Below, piece after piece: positions 40,965 to 49,171 of a stretch of DNA of 64,000 nt (positions are counted from its first letter, which is position 1; each line of letters starts with the position of its first letter). The stretch is from assembly GCA_001828855.1 (NCBI GenBank), contig MHZT01000038.1, positions 1 to 64,000 of the forward strand, read 5' to 3'. A program made the position numbers and the translations under genes. Under the pieces are notes generated by a model, which made no database searches, was not told where the DNA came from, and saw nothing but the letters and a program-made list of their open reading frames with translations. The DNA comes from Rhodobacterales bacterium RIFCSPHIGHO2_02_FULL_62_130. GTDB lineage: Bacteria; Pseudomonadota; Alphaproteobacteria; Rhodobacterales; Rhodobacteraceae.

Positions 40965-41172
40965 CAAGGCTCGACGGGTTGCTGCGAGAGACAAGCCCCG
41001 CATCCGGGCTTGCGCCTTTGGTGGAAGTCGTCACAGTGGATCCTGCGGTGGCCCAGCAATTGGTCTTGGCAATCGGCACGCCAGTGCAAGCGGCGAGCCC
41101 GAGGGATACACCCATCATGACAGCCCAAAACCGGACTCGCATAATCAAGGTTATGTAATGTATTGATTTCAT
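40945..41172 (-). CDS. Small lipoprotein, VirB7-like candidate
   Basis: 75 aa. The start ATG at 41172 follows GGAAGGA; another ATG at 41142 is possible. The lipobox is SLGLAAC, and the short mature part TGVPIAKTNCWATAG includes a second Cys and Thr/Ser-rich sequence. VirB7 proteins are small lipoproteins that bind VirB9, but they usually lie just before virB8; here the gene lies after virB4. It overlaps the start of the VirB5/SLT gene by 20 bp. The VirB7 role is inferred from size, lipobox and the absence of another candidate. Confidence 0.6.
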   Translation of the reverse strand: MKSIHYITLIMRVRFWAVMMGVSLGLAACTGVPIAKTNCWATAGSTVTTSTKGASPDAGLVSRSNPSSLDVIPCR

Positions 41173-41179
41173 TGGACAA

Positions 41180-43522
41180 TCATTCCTTCCAGAATTTCGA
41201 GCGTTGGGCATAGTCGGCACCAAAGGCATTCAGCCCGGCCTGACCGCCGCCAAGCGCCGTCAGAAGCGGCCCCAGGGTTTTGAGATCGACATTCAGCACA
41301 GTCGAGCTGCGCGGCGTGCGCGACAGCACCATCCGCTGGCCCGGGATCGGGCTCAGGACAAAGTCCAACTCACCGTCGGTCAGCCGGAACCCATCATAGT
41401 CGGCACTTGCCGCTTCGCCGTTTGGGAACAGAAGTTGGTTCGGCAGCGCCTCGAGGATCGAGCGGGCTTTCGATCCGCGGATCTGGCTTGGAAACTGGGT
41501 CATCATCACCACGACGACGTTCTTCTTGCGCGCGGTCACCAGCCATTCGGCAAGCTTCTTGGCGAAATACTCGTCGTCGAGCACCTTCCAGGCCTCGTCG
41601 ATCAGGATCAGCGTCGACCGCTTTTCTTCGATCTGCATCTCGATGCAGCGGAAGAGATAGCCGAGGATCGCAGTGCGTTCGGTGCCGAGGTCGAGGATTT
41701 CTGTCAGATCGACGGCCGTCACATCATGGCTGGTGAAATCCACTACTGGCTCATAAGCCTCCCCAAAGACCCAGCCATAGCGGCCTTCCGGCCCCCATTC
41801 GCTGATCCTCTGCGCGAGATCGAGGCCGTCGCCGACATCCCCGAACAGTTCCTGAAACGCGCGGAAGTTGCGCAATCCTTCGCGGGCTTTGCCGTTCTGG
41901 GAAATGGCTGACTTGAGGGCCTCGGATTGCAGTGGGGTCATTGGTCCGCTGCGGGACTCGAGCAGTGCCACCAGCCAGTCTAGAAACCATGCCTCACCAC
42001 GCTCACCGGATTCCGTGGCGAGTGGGTTCAACCCGGTTGGACGCCCAGCTCGTATTTCGGCATAGCGACCGCCAAGGGCGCGGACCGCCATTTTGAGGCC
42101 GGCTTCCTTGTCGAAGATGATCGTGCGGCCCCCTGCCCTTTGGGCTTGGGCTGCGAGGAAGGCGACAGTGGTGGTTTTGCCACCACCGGATTTGCCCAAA
42201 ACGAGGGTGTGACCGTTGGTCGGTTCCGCCTTTGGGTCGCCGGGTTCATGGAAGCTGAACCGATGCAGCGAGCCTTGCAGCGTCTGAAACAGCGTGAGCG
42301 GCGTTTGCCATGGAAGCCGCGCAGCTTCCGTCCCGGTGTCGGCCGCATGCAGAGCTGCCATATCGGCGAAGTTCAGGGACGAGACCGTCATGTCGCGTGC
42401 CCGGTAATCCATATTGCCGGGGTGCATGGCGAAGAAGGCGGCCTCGAGCGCTGTGACTTCGCGAACCAACCGCATGCCGTTTTGATGTGCAATACCGCGA
42501 ATGCGTGCGACTTCGGTGTCGAGAGCTGCCTGATCGCCTGCAAAGACCGTGATGGTCATCTGGTGGATGCCAAACCCGAGCTCGCCGCTTTCCGACTTAT
42601 CGGCGGCCTCGAAGAGCTGCGCTTCGATCGTGGCTGCGATGTCCTCAGATGCCCGCATTTGGGCGACCCGGCGTTTCACGCGCTCGGTGATGCTGCCGCG
42701 CTCAATGGGCGTGTAGCTGTGGGTGATGATGGTGTCGCGGGACGCGCCCAATGCATCCAGCATGCCGGGCCAGGTCGAAGTGGCATAGGATTTGACATAA
42801 AGGACAGCGCCGACGCGAGGCGCGTCTGCGCCCTCTTCTACCGCAAACTGGCCTTTGCCAAACTGGATGGCGGCATCGCTGGCATCCTCAGCAATGATGC
42901 CGAAAGCGCTGCGGGGTTTGTTGCGGAGTTCGCCCGTCAAAAGCGAGGCATAGAACCCAATCAGACTGCCGTCACCGATCTTGAGGCGATGGGATTTCAC
43001 GCCAAGCCCGGTCTCAAGGATCGAGACCACCTCGCGCAATTCTTCCAATCGCCGGCCTGTATCCTCACCCCAGACCTTGGCCGCCGCCTTGCCAAAGAGT
43101 GGCACCGCCAGCGGGGCAACCTGCCGCCGAACGACCGTCAGGATCAGCACGGATTCCTGCAGATTGCGGCGCTGCAGCTCGGAACTCCAAGCCCGGTCGA
43201 TATCGGCGGCAAAGCTTTGGCCGAGGATGGGTGTCAGCGCCGCTTGGGCTGGGCGCATCATCCGGTGCAGATAGAAGCTGAAACGTTCATCCAGAGTGTC
43301 GAGGAGATGAGCGAAGCCGGCCCTCAGGGCGGTGATTGCGGATGACCCGGATGTAATCCCGTCGATGCCCGTCACCTCGAGCGAGATCATCAAGCCATTG
43401 TCGCGGGTGCGCACCACCTCGTCATCAAGCTCGATGACATAAGGCAGATGCGCATAGATCTTTGGGTCAGCAGGGAGCAACGCCCGCGCCCTGCCCTTCA
43501 ACCCTTCCCGTTCAAGAAACAT
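41180..43522 (-). CDS. virB4: VirB4-type conjugation ATPase
   Basis: 780 aa. The N-terminal domain (about 1-400) has the usual CagE/VirB4 pattern. Walker A is VLGKSGGGKTTTVAFLAA near residues 437-454, Walker B TLILIDEAWKVLDD near 630-643, and VVVMMTQFPSQIRGS is the RecA-like C-terminal motif. VirB4 energises pilus biogenesis and substrate transfer. Its start overlaps virB3 by 11 bp. Confidence 0.95.
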   Translation of the reverse strand: MFLEREGLKGRARALLPADPKIYAHLPYVIELDDEVVRTRDNGLMISLEVTGIDGITSGSSAITALRAGFAHLLDTLDERFSFYLHRMMRPAQAALTPILGQSFAADIDRAWSSELQRRNLQESVLILTVVRRQVAPLAVPLFGKAAAKVWGEDTGRRLEELREVVSILETGLGVKSHRLKIGDGSLIGFYASLLTGELRNKPRSAFGIIAEDASDAAIQFGKGQFAVEEGADAPRVGAVLYVKSYATSTWPGMLDALGASRDTIITHSYTPIERGSITERVKRRVAQMRASEDIAATIEAQLFEAADKSESGELGFGIHQMTITVFAGDQAALDTEVARIRGIAHQNGMRLVREVTALEAAFFAMHPGNMDYRARDMTVSSLNFADMAALHAADTGTEAARLPWQTPLTLFQTLQGSLHRFSFHEPGDPKAEPTNGHTLVLGKSGGGKTTTVAFLAAQAQRAGGRTIIFDKEAGLKMAVRALGGRYAEIRAGRPTGLNPLATESGERGEAWFLDWLVALLESRSGPMTPLQSEALKSAISQNGKAREGLRNFRAFQELFGDVGDGLDLAQRISEWGPEGRYGWVFGEAYEPVVDFTSHDVTAVDLTEILDLGTERTAILGYLFRCIEMQIEEKRSTLILIDEAWKVLDDEYFAKKLAEWLVTARKKNVVVVMMTQFPSQIRGSKARSILEALPNQLLFPNGEAASADYDGFRLTDGELDFVLSPIPGQRMVLSRTPRSSTVLNVDLKTLGPLLTALGGGQAGLNAFGADYAQRSKFWKE

Positions 43523-43778
43523 GACGCCGCCCTTTCCGCAGGATTGCCATCGGCGTGACCTGCATCATGACGGCAAAGACGTGGTGTCCGTTTGGGTTCA
43601 CCTTGGTGGCCACGCGGGCAAGCCCGTACCAGATCGGGGCCGTCAGAAACCACCAGACTGGTTTGAAGAGAATGAAGGGCAGCACGGTCGCAGCCCCGAC
43701 TGCCATGGCATAGGGCATCGGCAGGCCAAGGAACTTGGCTTGCCGCGAGAGCCCGAGGATGACCGCGCTTTTCTCCAT
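43512..43778 (-). CDS. virB3: VirB3-type membrane protein
   Basis: 88 aa with two membrane helices (about 20-35 and 38-55; PYAMAVGAATVLPFILF). Size and place between virB2 and virB4 fit VirB3, which assists VirB4 and pilus assembly. It overlaps virB4. Confidence 0.88.
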   Translation of the reverse strand: MEKSAVILGLSRQAKFLGLPMPYAMAVGAATVLPFILFKPVWWFLTAPIWYGLARVATKVNPNGHHVFAVMMQVTPMAILRKGRRHVS

Positions 43779-43793
43779 TGGTCTGGTCTCGCC

Positions 43794-44093
43794 TCAGCTG
43801 AAGGACGAGCGCAGGTTGGCGACGATGGCGGGGCCGGCGAAGACGAGGAAGGCGCCAACCACGACGAGCGCCACCCAAGCCCATGAGATGCGGTTGAAGG
43901 CCGCAAGGAACCCGGTCACCACGAAGGCGATGCCGAAGAAGGCCGTCGCAAGCGTGCCCCGGAACGATGCCAGCACACCGGTTGCAACCGTCTCGGCTTT
44001 GGTGAAGACCACCTGCGCCAGAGCAGGCTCAGACTGCGACAGAAAAAGGGTGCAAAGGGTCAGGCCCAGAAGAGCCACGTGTTGGTTACGCAT
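43794..44093 (-). CDS. virB2: VirB2-type major pilin
   Basis: 99 aa. The signal peptide ends near PALAQ. The mature pilin has two hydrophobic helices (FFGIAFVVTGFLAAF and WAWVALVVVGAFLVFAGPAI) joined by a short loop. It forms the T-pilus. It lies 21 bp downstream of virB1 and 15 bp before virB3. Confidence 0.9.
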   Translation of the reverse strand: MRNQHVALLGLTLCTLFLSQSEPALAQVVFTKAETVATGVLASFRGTLATAFFGIAFVVTGFLAAFNRISWAWVALVVVGAFLVFAGPAIVANLRSSFS

Positions 44094-44114
44094 GAGGGGT
44101 TTGTCCTTCTAGGT

Positions 44115-44834
44115 TCAGAGCTCGGTGAGGATGCGGTCATAGACCGCCATCACCTTGACGATGTGGGATTGGGTCTCGGCGTAGGGTGGCACGCCGTCGT
44201 ATTTGCGCACGGCCTCGGGGCCGGCGTTGTAAGCGGCAAGAGCAAGCTCCAGGCTGCCAAAGGCGGCCATTTGTTCGAGAAGATAACGCGCGCCGCCGTC
44301 AAGGTTTTCGATGGGGTCGGCAGGATCGACGTTGAGGTAATCAGCCGTGCCAGGCATCAGTTGTGCGAGGCCAAGGGCACCTGCATTGCTGACAGCCCCT
44401 TGCGTGTAATTGCTCTCGACCTTGATCATCGCTTGGAAGAAGGCGGACCATTCGGCAGGCGAAAGCTCGAGCCGCGCCAAGGCCGGATGATCCTGATAGC
44501 GGGTGGCAATCAGCCGGACCTGTGGCAGGACATCCCTTGGGGCAGCAACGTCCTTGGTGCTGTAGGTCACATCAGCGGCGGCCTCAGCCCCCCCCACTTC
44601 CCGGGTCCCTTCTTCAACTCGTTCAGGGCGGAGCGGTACAATCAGCTGCCCCTGCGCATCATAGCGCAGGACGGGTGAATCAAGTGCTGCAAGGTGGACT
44701 TCACCGCCCTGCCCTTCCGGATCATTCCAGCGGATCACTTCCGCCCGGGCGGCTCCGCATGCCAGTGCAGACAGTGCCAGCGACAGCAGGTACGTCGAGA
44801 TGGTCGAGGTTGAGCTTGCCGAAGGCGAGGCCAA
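44115..44834 (-). CDS. virB1: VirB1-type lytic transglycosylase
   Basis: About 239 aa from a TTG at 44834; no ATG gives a plausible start, so this is provisional. A hydrophobic segment ([18 protein letters not shown]) acts as signal peptide. The SLT domain is C-terminal: [20 protein letters not shown] carries the Glu, then [28 protein letters not shown] and [18 protein letters not shown]. It opens peptidoglycan for the transfer channel. The N-terminal part overlaps the preceding small gene by about 110 bp in another frame. Confidence 0.85.
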   Translation of the reverse strand: MASPSASSTSTISTYLLSLALSALACGAARAEVIRWNDPEGQGGEVHLAALDSPVLRYDAQGQLIVPLRPERVEEGTREVGGAEAAADVTYSTKDVAAPRDVLPQVRLIATRYQDHPALARLELSPAEWSAFFQAMIKVESNYTQGAVSNAGALGLAQLMPGTADYLNVDPADPIENLDGGARYLLEQMAAFGSLELALAAYNAGPEAVRKYDGVPPYAETQSHIVKVMAVYDRILTEL

Positions 44835-45060
44835 ACATGCCGATTGGCGAGTTGACGATACGTTCCCGCGCAAGGGCCGTGACCAGCAGGAAACGCTCGC
44901 CCGTGGAGCTGACAACGTAAAACAGCCATTCCCCCGAGAACCGCTCGTCGGGGTTGGGCGCACTGACACACTCGATCTCAACAGTCGCTCCTTCGGATGC
45001 GGCCAGCTTGCGGAAGTCACGCTCCAGCAAGACAGGCAATGCGCGCCGTTTGGTATTCAT
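44722..45060 (-). CDS. Small protein of unknown function, first gene of the transfer operon
   Basis: 112 aa. The ATG at 45060 has GAGGGGA upstream. No signal peptide. The protein is a mixed alpha/beta sequence ([20 protein letters not shown]) with no recognised motif. It precedes virB1 and overlaps it strongly, so it may control virB1 translation or be a small regulatory or structural protein. A real gene is supported by the ribosome binding site and by the promoter-like gap upstream. Confidence 0.6.
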   Translation of the reverse strand: MNTKRRALPVLLERDFRKLAASEGATVEIECVSAPNPDERFSGEWLFYVVSSTGERFLLVTALARERIVNSPIGMFGLAFGKLNLDHLDVPAVAGTVCTGMRSRPGGSDPLE

Positions 45061-45351
45061 GGGGTCCCCTCGGATCATCTGTTGGGAACGTTGTATCGCA
45101 GATTTCTTTGTGAAGCGATGCCTAACAGAAAGTATGGCGTATTCAATATAAAAATGACAAACACGATAAAAGAAGGGTGCATGATCTATCCGGAGCTTGC
45201 TCCGGCGGGCGTGCCGTGCGGGCAGCTGCACCGGTCGGCCCTCGAGAAAATGGAGCCAAGTTGTGAGACGCAGACTTTGAGAAAAGCCCAAGAAATATTG
45301 GCATATTTGCGGATTCCCGCAGCGAATTCATCGGCAAGATTAGCACTTCCG
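45061..45351. promoter_or_regulatory. Divergent control region of the transfer operon and the secreted-protein genes
   Basis: About 290 bp with no convincing gene. An AT-rich stretch (about 45130-45175) is the most promoter-like sequence of the transfer region. CCGGAGC-TT-GCTCCGG (about 45189-45204) is a perfect hairpin/palindrome that could be an operator or terminator. The frame continuing rightward from here has an ATG near 45151, but the signal peptide starts only at 45352. Confidence 0.5.
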
Positions 45352-45660
45352 ATGCGCAGACGAGAGGTGCATCTGGCCTCGATCATTGTGGTCATGTTTG
45401 TGAACTCCGCAGCTTTCGCACAACCAAAGGTGATTCGCTGCCTGCCGCCCGAAGTGCCGGTCACCGACCTTCCAGAGGCGGTTCTCGCCGAGTACCGATC
45501 TGAAATCTCGGCCGAGTTCGAGGCCTACTTTGCGGCCGTCAGCACCCACATCACCTGTCTCGACACAGAGCGCAGTCGCGCTTTGTCGGAAGCCCGCGTG
45601 GCCACCGAGGCCTATTCCGCCTTCCTCAACATCCCCCCAGCCCAGAAGGACCTCCCGTGA
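45352..45660 (+). CDS. Small secreted protein of unknown function
   Basis: 102 aa from the ATG at 45352, chosen because it opens a clean signal peptide (MRRREVHLASIIVVMFVNSA, cleaved near AFAQ). The mature part is helical with two Cys (IRCLPPE and ITCLDTE) that could pair. No family recognised. It overlaps the next gene by GTGA, so the two are co-translated. Position beside the T4SS operon suggests a transfer-linked role such as surface or entry exclusion, but nothing proves it. Confidence 0.6.
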   Translation: MRRREVHLASIIVVMFVNSAAFAQPKVIRCLPPEVPVTDLPEAVLAEYRSEISAEFEAYFAAVSTHITCLDTERSRALSEARVATEAYSAFLNIPPAQKDLP

Positions 45661-46298
45661 AACCTCTCCTCCCTGCCCTGCTCCTTGGTCTTGGCCTCTC
45701 TAGCGCGACCATCACACCGGCAGCCGCCTACCCGGTCGACTGTGCGATCCTCTTGTGTCTTGCGGGGGGCTGGCCCGCGTCAGCCGAATGCGCTCATGCC
45801 CGCGCAATTTTCATCCGCCGTATAACGCCTTGGCCGATTGAACCGCCGCTGCAGATCTGGAACTGCCCAATGCGGGCGAGTTTCCGGGGCGAGCGGCGGC
45901 CTATTGAGCGCCTCTACGATATCGCATTCAGAACCGATCTACCTCCGGCAGCTTCGTCGCTCCCAGAAGTCTCAGCCGCGCCGATCCTTGTCGATGCTCA
46001 GGCCGATGTCGACATTTCTGATCCGGCTTTCGACTTCGTCCGCTCGATCCGGGTGTTCGAGATTACCTATCGCCAGAACCGTAGCTCCGACGGCGACTGC
46101 AATAGTTGGGGGACGGTTTACCTGGGCAGTTACGGCGAACAGGGTGACTATATCCGCAGGCGCAGCAGCATTTCCGCCGTACCGGAAGCCTCAGATTTTG
46201 GCATTCCGACCAGCTGCGGCAGTTACTGGCACCGGTCGGTCTTCGTCGAATGGCGGGACTATGAGGGCACCTACGGCCACGAAGAGGTGCACTACTAG
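45657..46298 (+). CDS. Secreted Cys-containing protein of unknown function
   Basis: 213 aa, GTG start coupled to the previous gene. The signal peptide ends near PAAAY. Several Cys follow (VDCAILLCLAGGW, AECAHAR, IWNCPM, DGDCNSWG, TSCGSY). The YPVDCAILLCLAGGWPAS start, with its CAILLCLAGG motif, is often seen in plasmid-borne proteins of Rhodobacterales and Rhizobiales, but no function is known. A role linked to transfer is possible from context. Confidence 0.65.
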   Translation: MKPLLPALLLGLGLSSATITPAAAYPVDCAILLCLAGGWPASAECAHARAIFIRRITPWPIEPPLQIWNCPMRASFRGERRPIERLYDIAFRTDLPPAASSLPEVSAAPILVDAQADVDISDPAFDFVRSIRVFEITYRQNRSSDGDCNSWGTVYLGSYGEQGDYIRRRSSISAVPEASDFGIPTSCGSYWHRSVFVEWRDYEGTYGHEEVHY

Positions 46299-46494
46299 CC
46301 GCACCACTCAGAGAGTTTGAACCCGCCCCAGAAACAGAAACGACGCCAGACCATAGGCCCGACGCCGCACTGATTTCCTCGTGGTAGTGGGAACTTAGCG
46401 CGAGCTTTTGGTCCGTCCAACCGGCTAATGATTTTGCCGGAACGAAATTCTATACGCTGCGGTCTGGTGTTGTCCCAAGACGGAACGACACATC

Positions 46495-47340
46495 ATGCAA
46501 CTCACGACCGGTGCCATCCTGCGCCGCATCACCGAAACCCCGCTCTCCACGGCGGCACACAAGCTCGCGACGATCATCCTCGATGGGATCGCCTGGAAGG
46601 ACGGCTACAATGGGCTCGAACGCGGGACAGCTGCCTTCACGTTGGCGCATCTCGCCGACAAGATGGGGGTTTCGAGACAGCATCTGACGGCGCTCCTGGT
46701 CGAACTTGCGGCGTCCGGTTTGGCACTTGAGCGGTGGAAGCCGAATGGAAAGTTTGCGCCTTGGCTGTTCCGTTTCGGGGATGAAAGTAACACCGCGACC
46801 CTGCCAGATGTCGTGTCAGCCACAAGCGACACATCACTATCTAGAGATTCTAAAAACAAAACTATATTCTCAGGGCATATCAACATCGATGAAGCGCGCA
46901 ATGTGTTCGGAACATGCTGGGCAGAACTGATCAAGGCGACGAAAGCGATGTTGCCCTGCTGGAACGTTGACACACAGGCAATCTGGGAGAGGTTCCTTGC
47001 CTTCAACCGGGCACGTGGAAATGCCTGCGTTCCGGCTGGATACTTGCTCGGCTTCATGCGCCGTTGGCGGACCAGTTCGTCACGTCCGGTTCCAGCGCCA
47101 CCACTTGGGCCTGTGTCGCAGCAAAGTGCTGACCCGAAACAGAAGGAGCTTCACGAGCAGATACAGGCCGCACCAAGCGCCAACCGGCAGTTTCATGCGT
47201 CGGATCTGTGTAGGCTAATCGGTCAGGCTGCCTACGAAGCCCGTGTCCGCGCTATCGTCCATCAGTTCGGATGTCCTAAGTTCGCTGCAATCCTCGCGGT
47301 GCATGGAAGGGCGGTACTGGCAGGCGAAATTCTCCGGTAA
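46495..47340 (+). CDS. Helix-turn-helix protein, possible plasmid replication or regulatory protein
   Basis: 281 aa. Residues about 45-85 form a winged-helix-like unit (FTLAHLADKMGVSRQHLTAL). The C-terminal half has a second helical domain (RQFHASDLCRLIGQAAYEAR). No Walker or endonuclease motif is seen. It stands alone between the transfer genes and the metal island. No RepA, RepB or RepC was recognised in this window, so a replication initiator is one possibility; a transcription factor for plasmid genes is the other. The start lacks a clear Shine-Dalgarno sequence. Confidence 0.6.
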   Translation: MQLTTGAILRRITETPLSTAAHKLATIILDGIAWKDGYNGLERGTAAFTLAHLADKMGVSRQHLTALLVELAASGLALERWKPNGKFAPWLFRFGDESNTATLPDVVSATSDTSLSRDSKNKTIFSGHINIDEARNVFGTCWAELIKATKAMLPCWNVDTQAIWERFLAFNRARGNACVPAGYLLGFMRRWRTSSSRPVPAPPLGPVSQQSADPKQKELHEQIQAAPSANRQFHASDLCRLIGQAAYEARVRAIVHQFGCPKFAAILAVHGRAVLAGEILR

Positions 47341-47469
47341 TGGGATTGATGGTTGCACTAGCTTCGTCAGATCGGGCGACGATTCGCTCAACCCATCGGT
47401 ATCAACCTGATCGCGACATCAGACATCGGTTTGTGCTGTTTGACCGATCGCTTATTCTGAGTACGACGA

Positions 47470-47796
47470 TCACGCACCTCTGGGCGCAAACAAGATGAGC
47501 GCTGCACCGAGAAGACAGAGCACAGCCCCGCTCAAGTCCCAAGTATCCGGGCGTTGTTTCTCCACTGCCCAGAGCCAGACGAGCGACGCAGCAATATAGA
47601 CGCCACCGTAGGCGGCAAAAGCGCGCCCTGCGAAATCCGACGGCGCGAGAGTCAGGAGCCAGGCGAACACGGCAAGGCTGACCAAACCAGGGGCCAGCCA
47701 TAGCGCGCTCGCTCCCTGTCGCATCCAGGCCCAGACCGCAAAGCAGCCCATGATTTCGGCCATGGCCGCCCCTGCGTAGATCAGGATGGTCGTCAT
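47470..47796 (-). CDS. YnfA-family (UPF0060) small membrane protein
   Basis: 108 aa, four membrane helices. [18 protein letters not shown] and [20 protein letters not shown] are characteristic of the YnfA family, which is related to small multidrug transporters. It is coupled to the MerR regulator upstream (ATGA) and is probably controlled by it. Substrate unknown; cationic compounds or metals are plausible from context. Confidence 0.88.
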   Translation of the reverse strand: MTTILIYAGAAMAEIMGCFAVWAWMRQGASALWLAPGLVSLAVFAWLLTLAPSDFAGRAFAAYGGVYIAASLVWLWAVEKQRPDTWDLSGAVLCLLGAALILFAPRGA

Positions 47797-48224
47797 GTTG
47801 AAGCAGCTCCCGGCAGATGGAAATCATCGAAAATGGCGCAAACTCCCGGGCTTCCGCTCCTGCAGCCTTCGTCGCAACGGACAAGGATCGCGGCAAGCGC
47901 GGACTCCAGCGCCTTCAATTCCGAGCGCTTCGCCCGCAGCGCCCGAATGTGTTCCTCGACGACCGGGCGCGCCGTGACGCAGGCGGTTGCAGGAGCTTCG
48001 GCTGCGGCCAGCAGATCCCGGACCTGCGGAATGCCCAAGCCGAAATCGCGTGCGCGCCGGATGAAGGCAAGCCGCGCCACGTCATTTGGCCCGTAGGTCC
48101 TGCGCCCTGCGTCGCTGCGTGGGGGCGGCGGCAAGAGGCCGATGCTTTCGTAGTAGCGAATGGTGGGCGGTGTGCAGCCGGACCTGTCCGCCGCCTGACC
48201 GATCGAGAGAGACATCACAGCCAC
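47793..48224 (-). CDS. MerR-family metal-responsive regulator
   Basis: 143 aa. The N-terminal helix-turn-helix reads [20 protein letters not shown], followed by [10 protein letters not shown] dimerisation helix ([19 protein letters not shown]) follows, and the C-terminus has Cys residues ([14 protein letters not shown]) that should bind a soft metal. It is divergent from the Cys-rich membrane gene at 48298, with a 7-1-7 dyad between them. It probably controls both itself with the YnfA-like gene and that transporter. Starts at 48224 and 48215 are both possible. Confidence 0.88.
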   Translation of the reverse strand: MAVMSLSIGQAADRSGCTPPTIRYYESIGLLPPPPRSDAGRRTYGPNDVARLAFIRRARDFGLGIPQVRDLLAAAEAPATACVTARPVVEEHIRALRAKRSELKALESALAAILVRCDEGCRSGSPGVCAIFDDFHLPGAAST

Positions 48225-48244
48225 CTTGTAGATTCATCTTGCTA

Positions 48245-48259
48245 TTAAAGTAACTTTAA
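48245..48259. promoter_or_regulatory. Dyad in the first MerR promoter
   Basis: TTAAAGT-A-ACTTTAA, a perfect 7-bp inverted repeat around one base. A TTGCTA -35-like box begins at 48239 and overlaps it, and a weak -10 follows at a long spacing, as in MerR-type promoters where the regulator binds between -35 and -10. Confidence 0.65.
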
Positions 48260-48297
48260 GTGCTACGCGGAAGCAAGCCATCAAACTGGAGGATTCC

Positions 48298-48621
48298 ATG
48301 GTCTCGCGAAAACTTGCCATCACCGGAACGGTTGCCGCCTGCGCCGCCTGTTGTGCGCCACTTATCGTACCCCTTTTCTGGCCAATCCTGGCCGCTGCCG
48401 GTCTGGTGGGTGCCGGAGGGATTGGCGGCGGCTGGCTGGCCGGACTCAGCCTCGATGTCATCTTGTGTGGAGGCATTGCCTTGGCCGCGCTGGCCGGGGT
48501 TGCCGTCTGGCTAAGGCAACGACGCAAACGCACGCAGGTGCGGGCTTCGGACTTTGCCGAAGGCGCGCAATGCGATCTTAATGCCTGCGGACCGGCAAGT
48601 CGCGGGACGCTGGCCGACTGA
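48298..48621 (+). CDS. Cys-rich two-helix membrane protein, MerT/MerF-like
   Basis: 107 aa. The ATG at 48298 has GGAGG upstream. Helix 1 carries AACAACCAPLIVPLFWPILA (paired Cys at its start); helix 2 is VILCGGIALAALAGVAVWL. A basic loop and a tail with CDLNAC follow. Vicinal Cys in the first helix and a Cys pair in the tail are features of mercury-type importers, but identity is too low to name it. A metal uptake or binding role under the adjacent MerR protein is likely. Confidence 0.6.
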   Translation: MVSRKLAITGTVAACAACCAPLIVPLFWPILAAAGLVGAGGIGGGWLAGLSLDVILCGGIALAALAGVAVWLRQRRKRTQVRASDFAEGAQCDLNACGPASRGTLAD

Positions 48622-48642
48622 GCCGCGCGGTGTCCAGCTTGA

Positions 48643-49083
48643 TTACTGCGCCAACTCGGTCTCCGGATGGCGGTGATCGGTCGCGCAGAGGGAATGGTCT
48701 CCCAGCACTTCGATCACCCGGCAGTCGGCTATCTTCCCGCCTGCGCATTGCACGACCATGCGTTCGAGTTCGGCTTTCAGCGCGGTCAGGCGGGCAAGGC
48801 GGCTTTCAACTTCGGCCAGTTGCGCTCTTGCGATGGCATCGGCGGCGGCACACGACTGGTCGGGTCTGTCCGAGAGGCTGAGAAGGTCGCGGATCGCTTC
48901 CAGCGTGAAGCCCAGATCGCGCGCATGCCGGATGAAGGCGAGCCGTTCCATCGCCTTGCGGCCATAGAGCCGCTGATTGCCCGCGCTGCGTTCAGCTTCG
49001 GGAAGGAGGCCGATCTGCTCGTAATAGCGGATCGTCGGAACCTTCACCCCGGCGGCCTCGCCCAGTTTTCCGATGGTCAGCAT
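48643..49083 (-). CDS. MerR-family regulator of the P-type ATPase (ZntR/CadR/PbrR type)
   Basis: 146 aa from the ATG at 49083. IGKLGEAAGVKVPTIRYYEQ and IGLLPEAER form the DNA-binding head. The metal-binding Cys are in DQSCAAADAIARAQ and VVQCAGGKIADCRVIEVLG, the pattern of Zn/Cd/Pb sensors. It is divergent from the ATPase gene. Upon metal binding it should twist the long-spacer promoter at 49094-49124 and switch the efflux pump on. A His-containing tail (DHSLCATDHRHP) may add metal contacts. Confidence 0.92.
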   Translation of the reverse strand: MLTIGKLGEAAGVKVPTIRYYEQIGLLPEAERSAGNQRLYGRKAMERLAFIRHARDLGFTLEAIRDLLSLSDRPDQSCAAADAIARAQLAEVESRLARLTALKAELERMVVQCAGGKIADCRVIEVLGDHSLCATDHRHPETELAQ

Positions 49084-49093
49084 CAGATTTCCC

Positions 49094-49124
49094 TTGAAGC
49101 TATAGTTGCTAGAGACATTAAGTC
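49094..49124 (+). promoter_or_regulatory. Long-spacer MerR-type promoter of the P-type ATPase operon
   Basis: TTGAAG (49094-49099) is a -35 box. TATAGTTGCTAGAG lies in the spacer as the regulator's imperfect dyad, and a -10-like TAAGTC follows at 19 bp. The arrangement is that of zntA/cadA promoters. The -10 hexamer is poor, as is common in MerR-activated promoters. Confidence 0.65.
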
Positions 49125-49171
49125 TACGAATCAATAATGGCAACTGCCCCAGCTCGGGCGGGGGAGCGATC

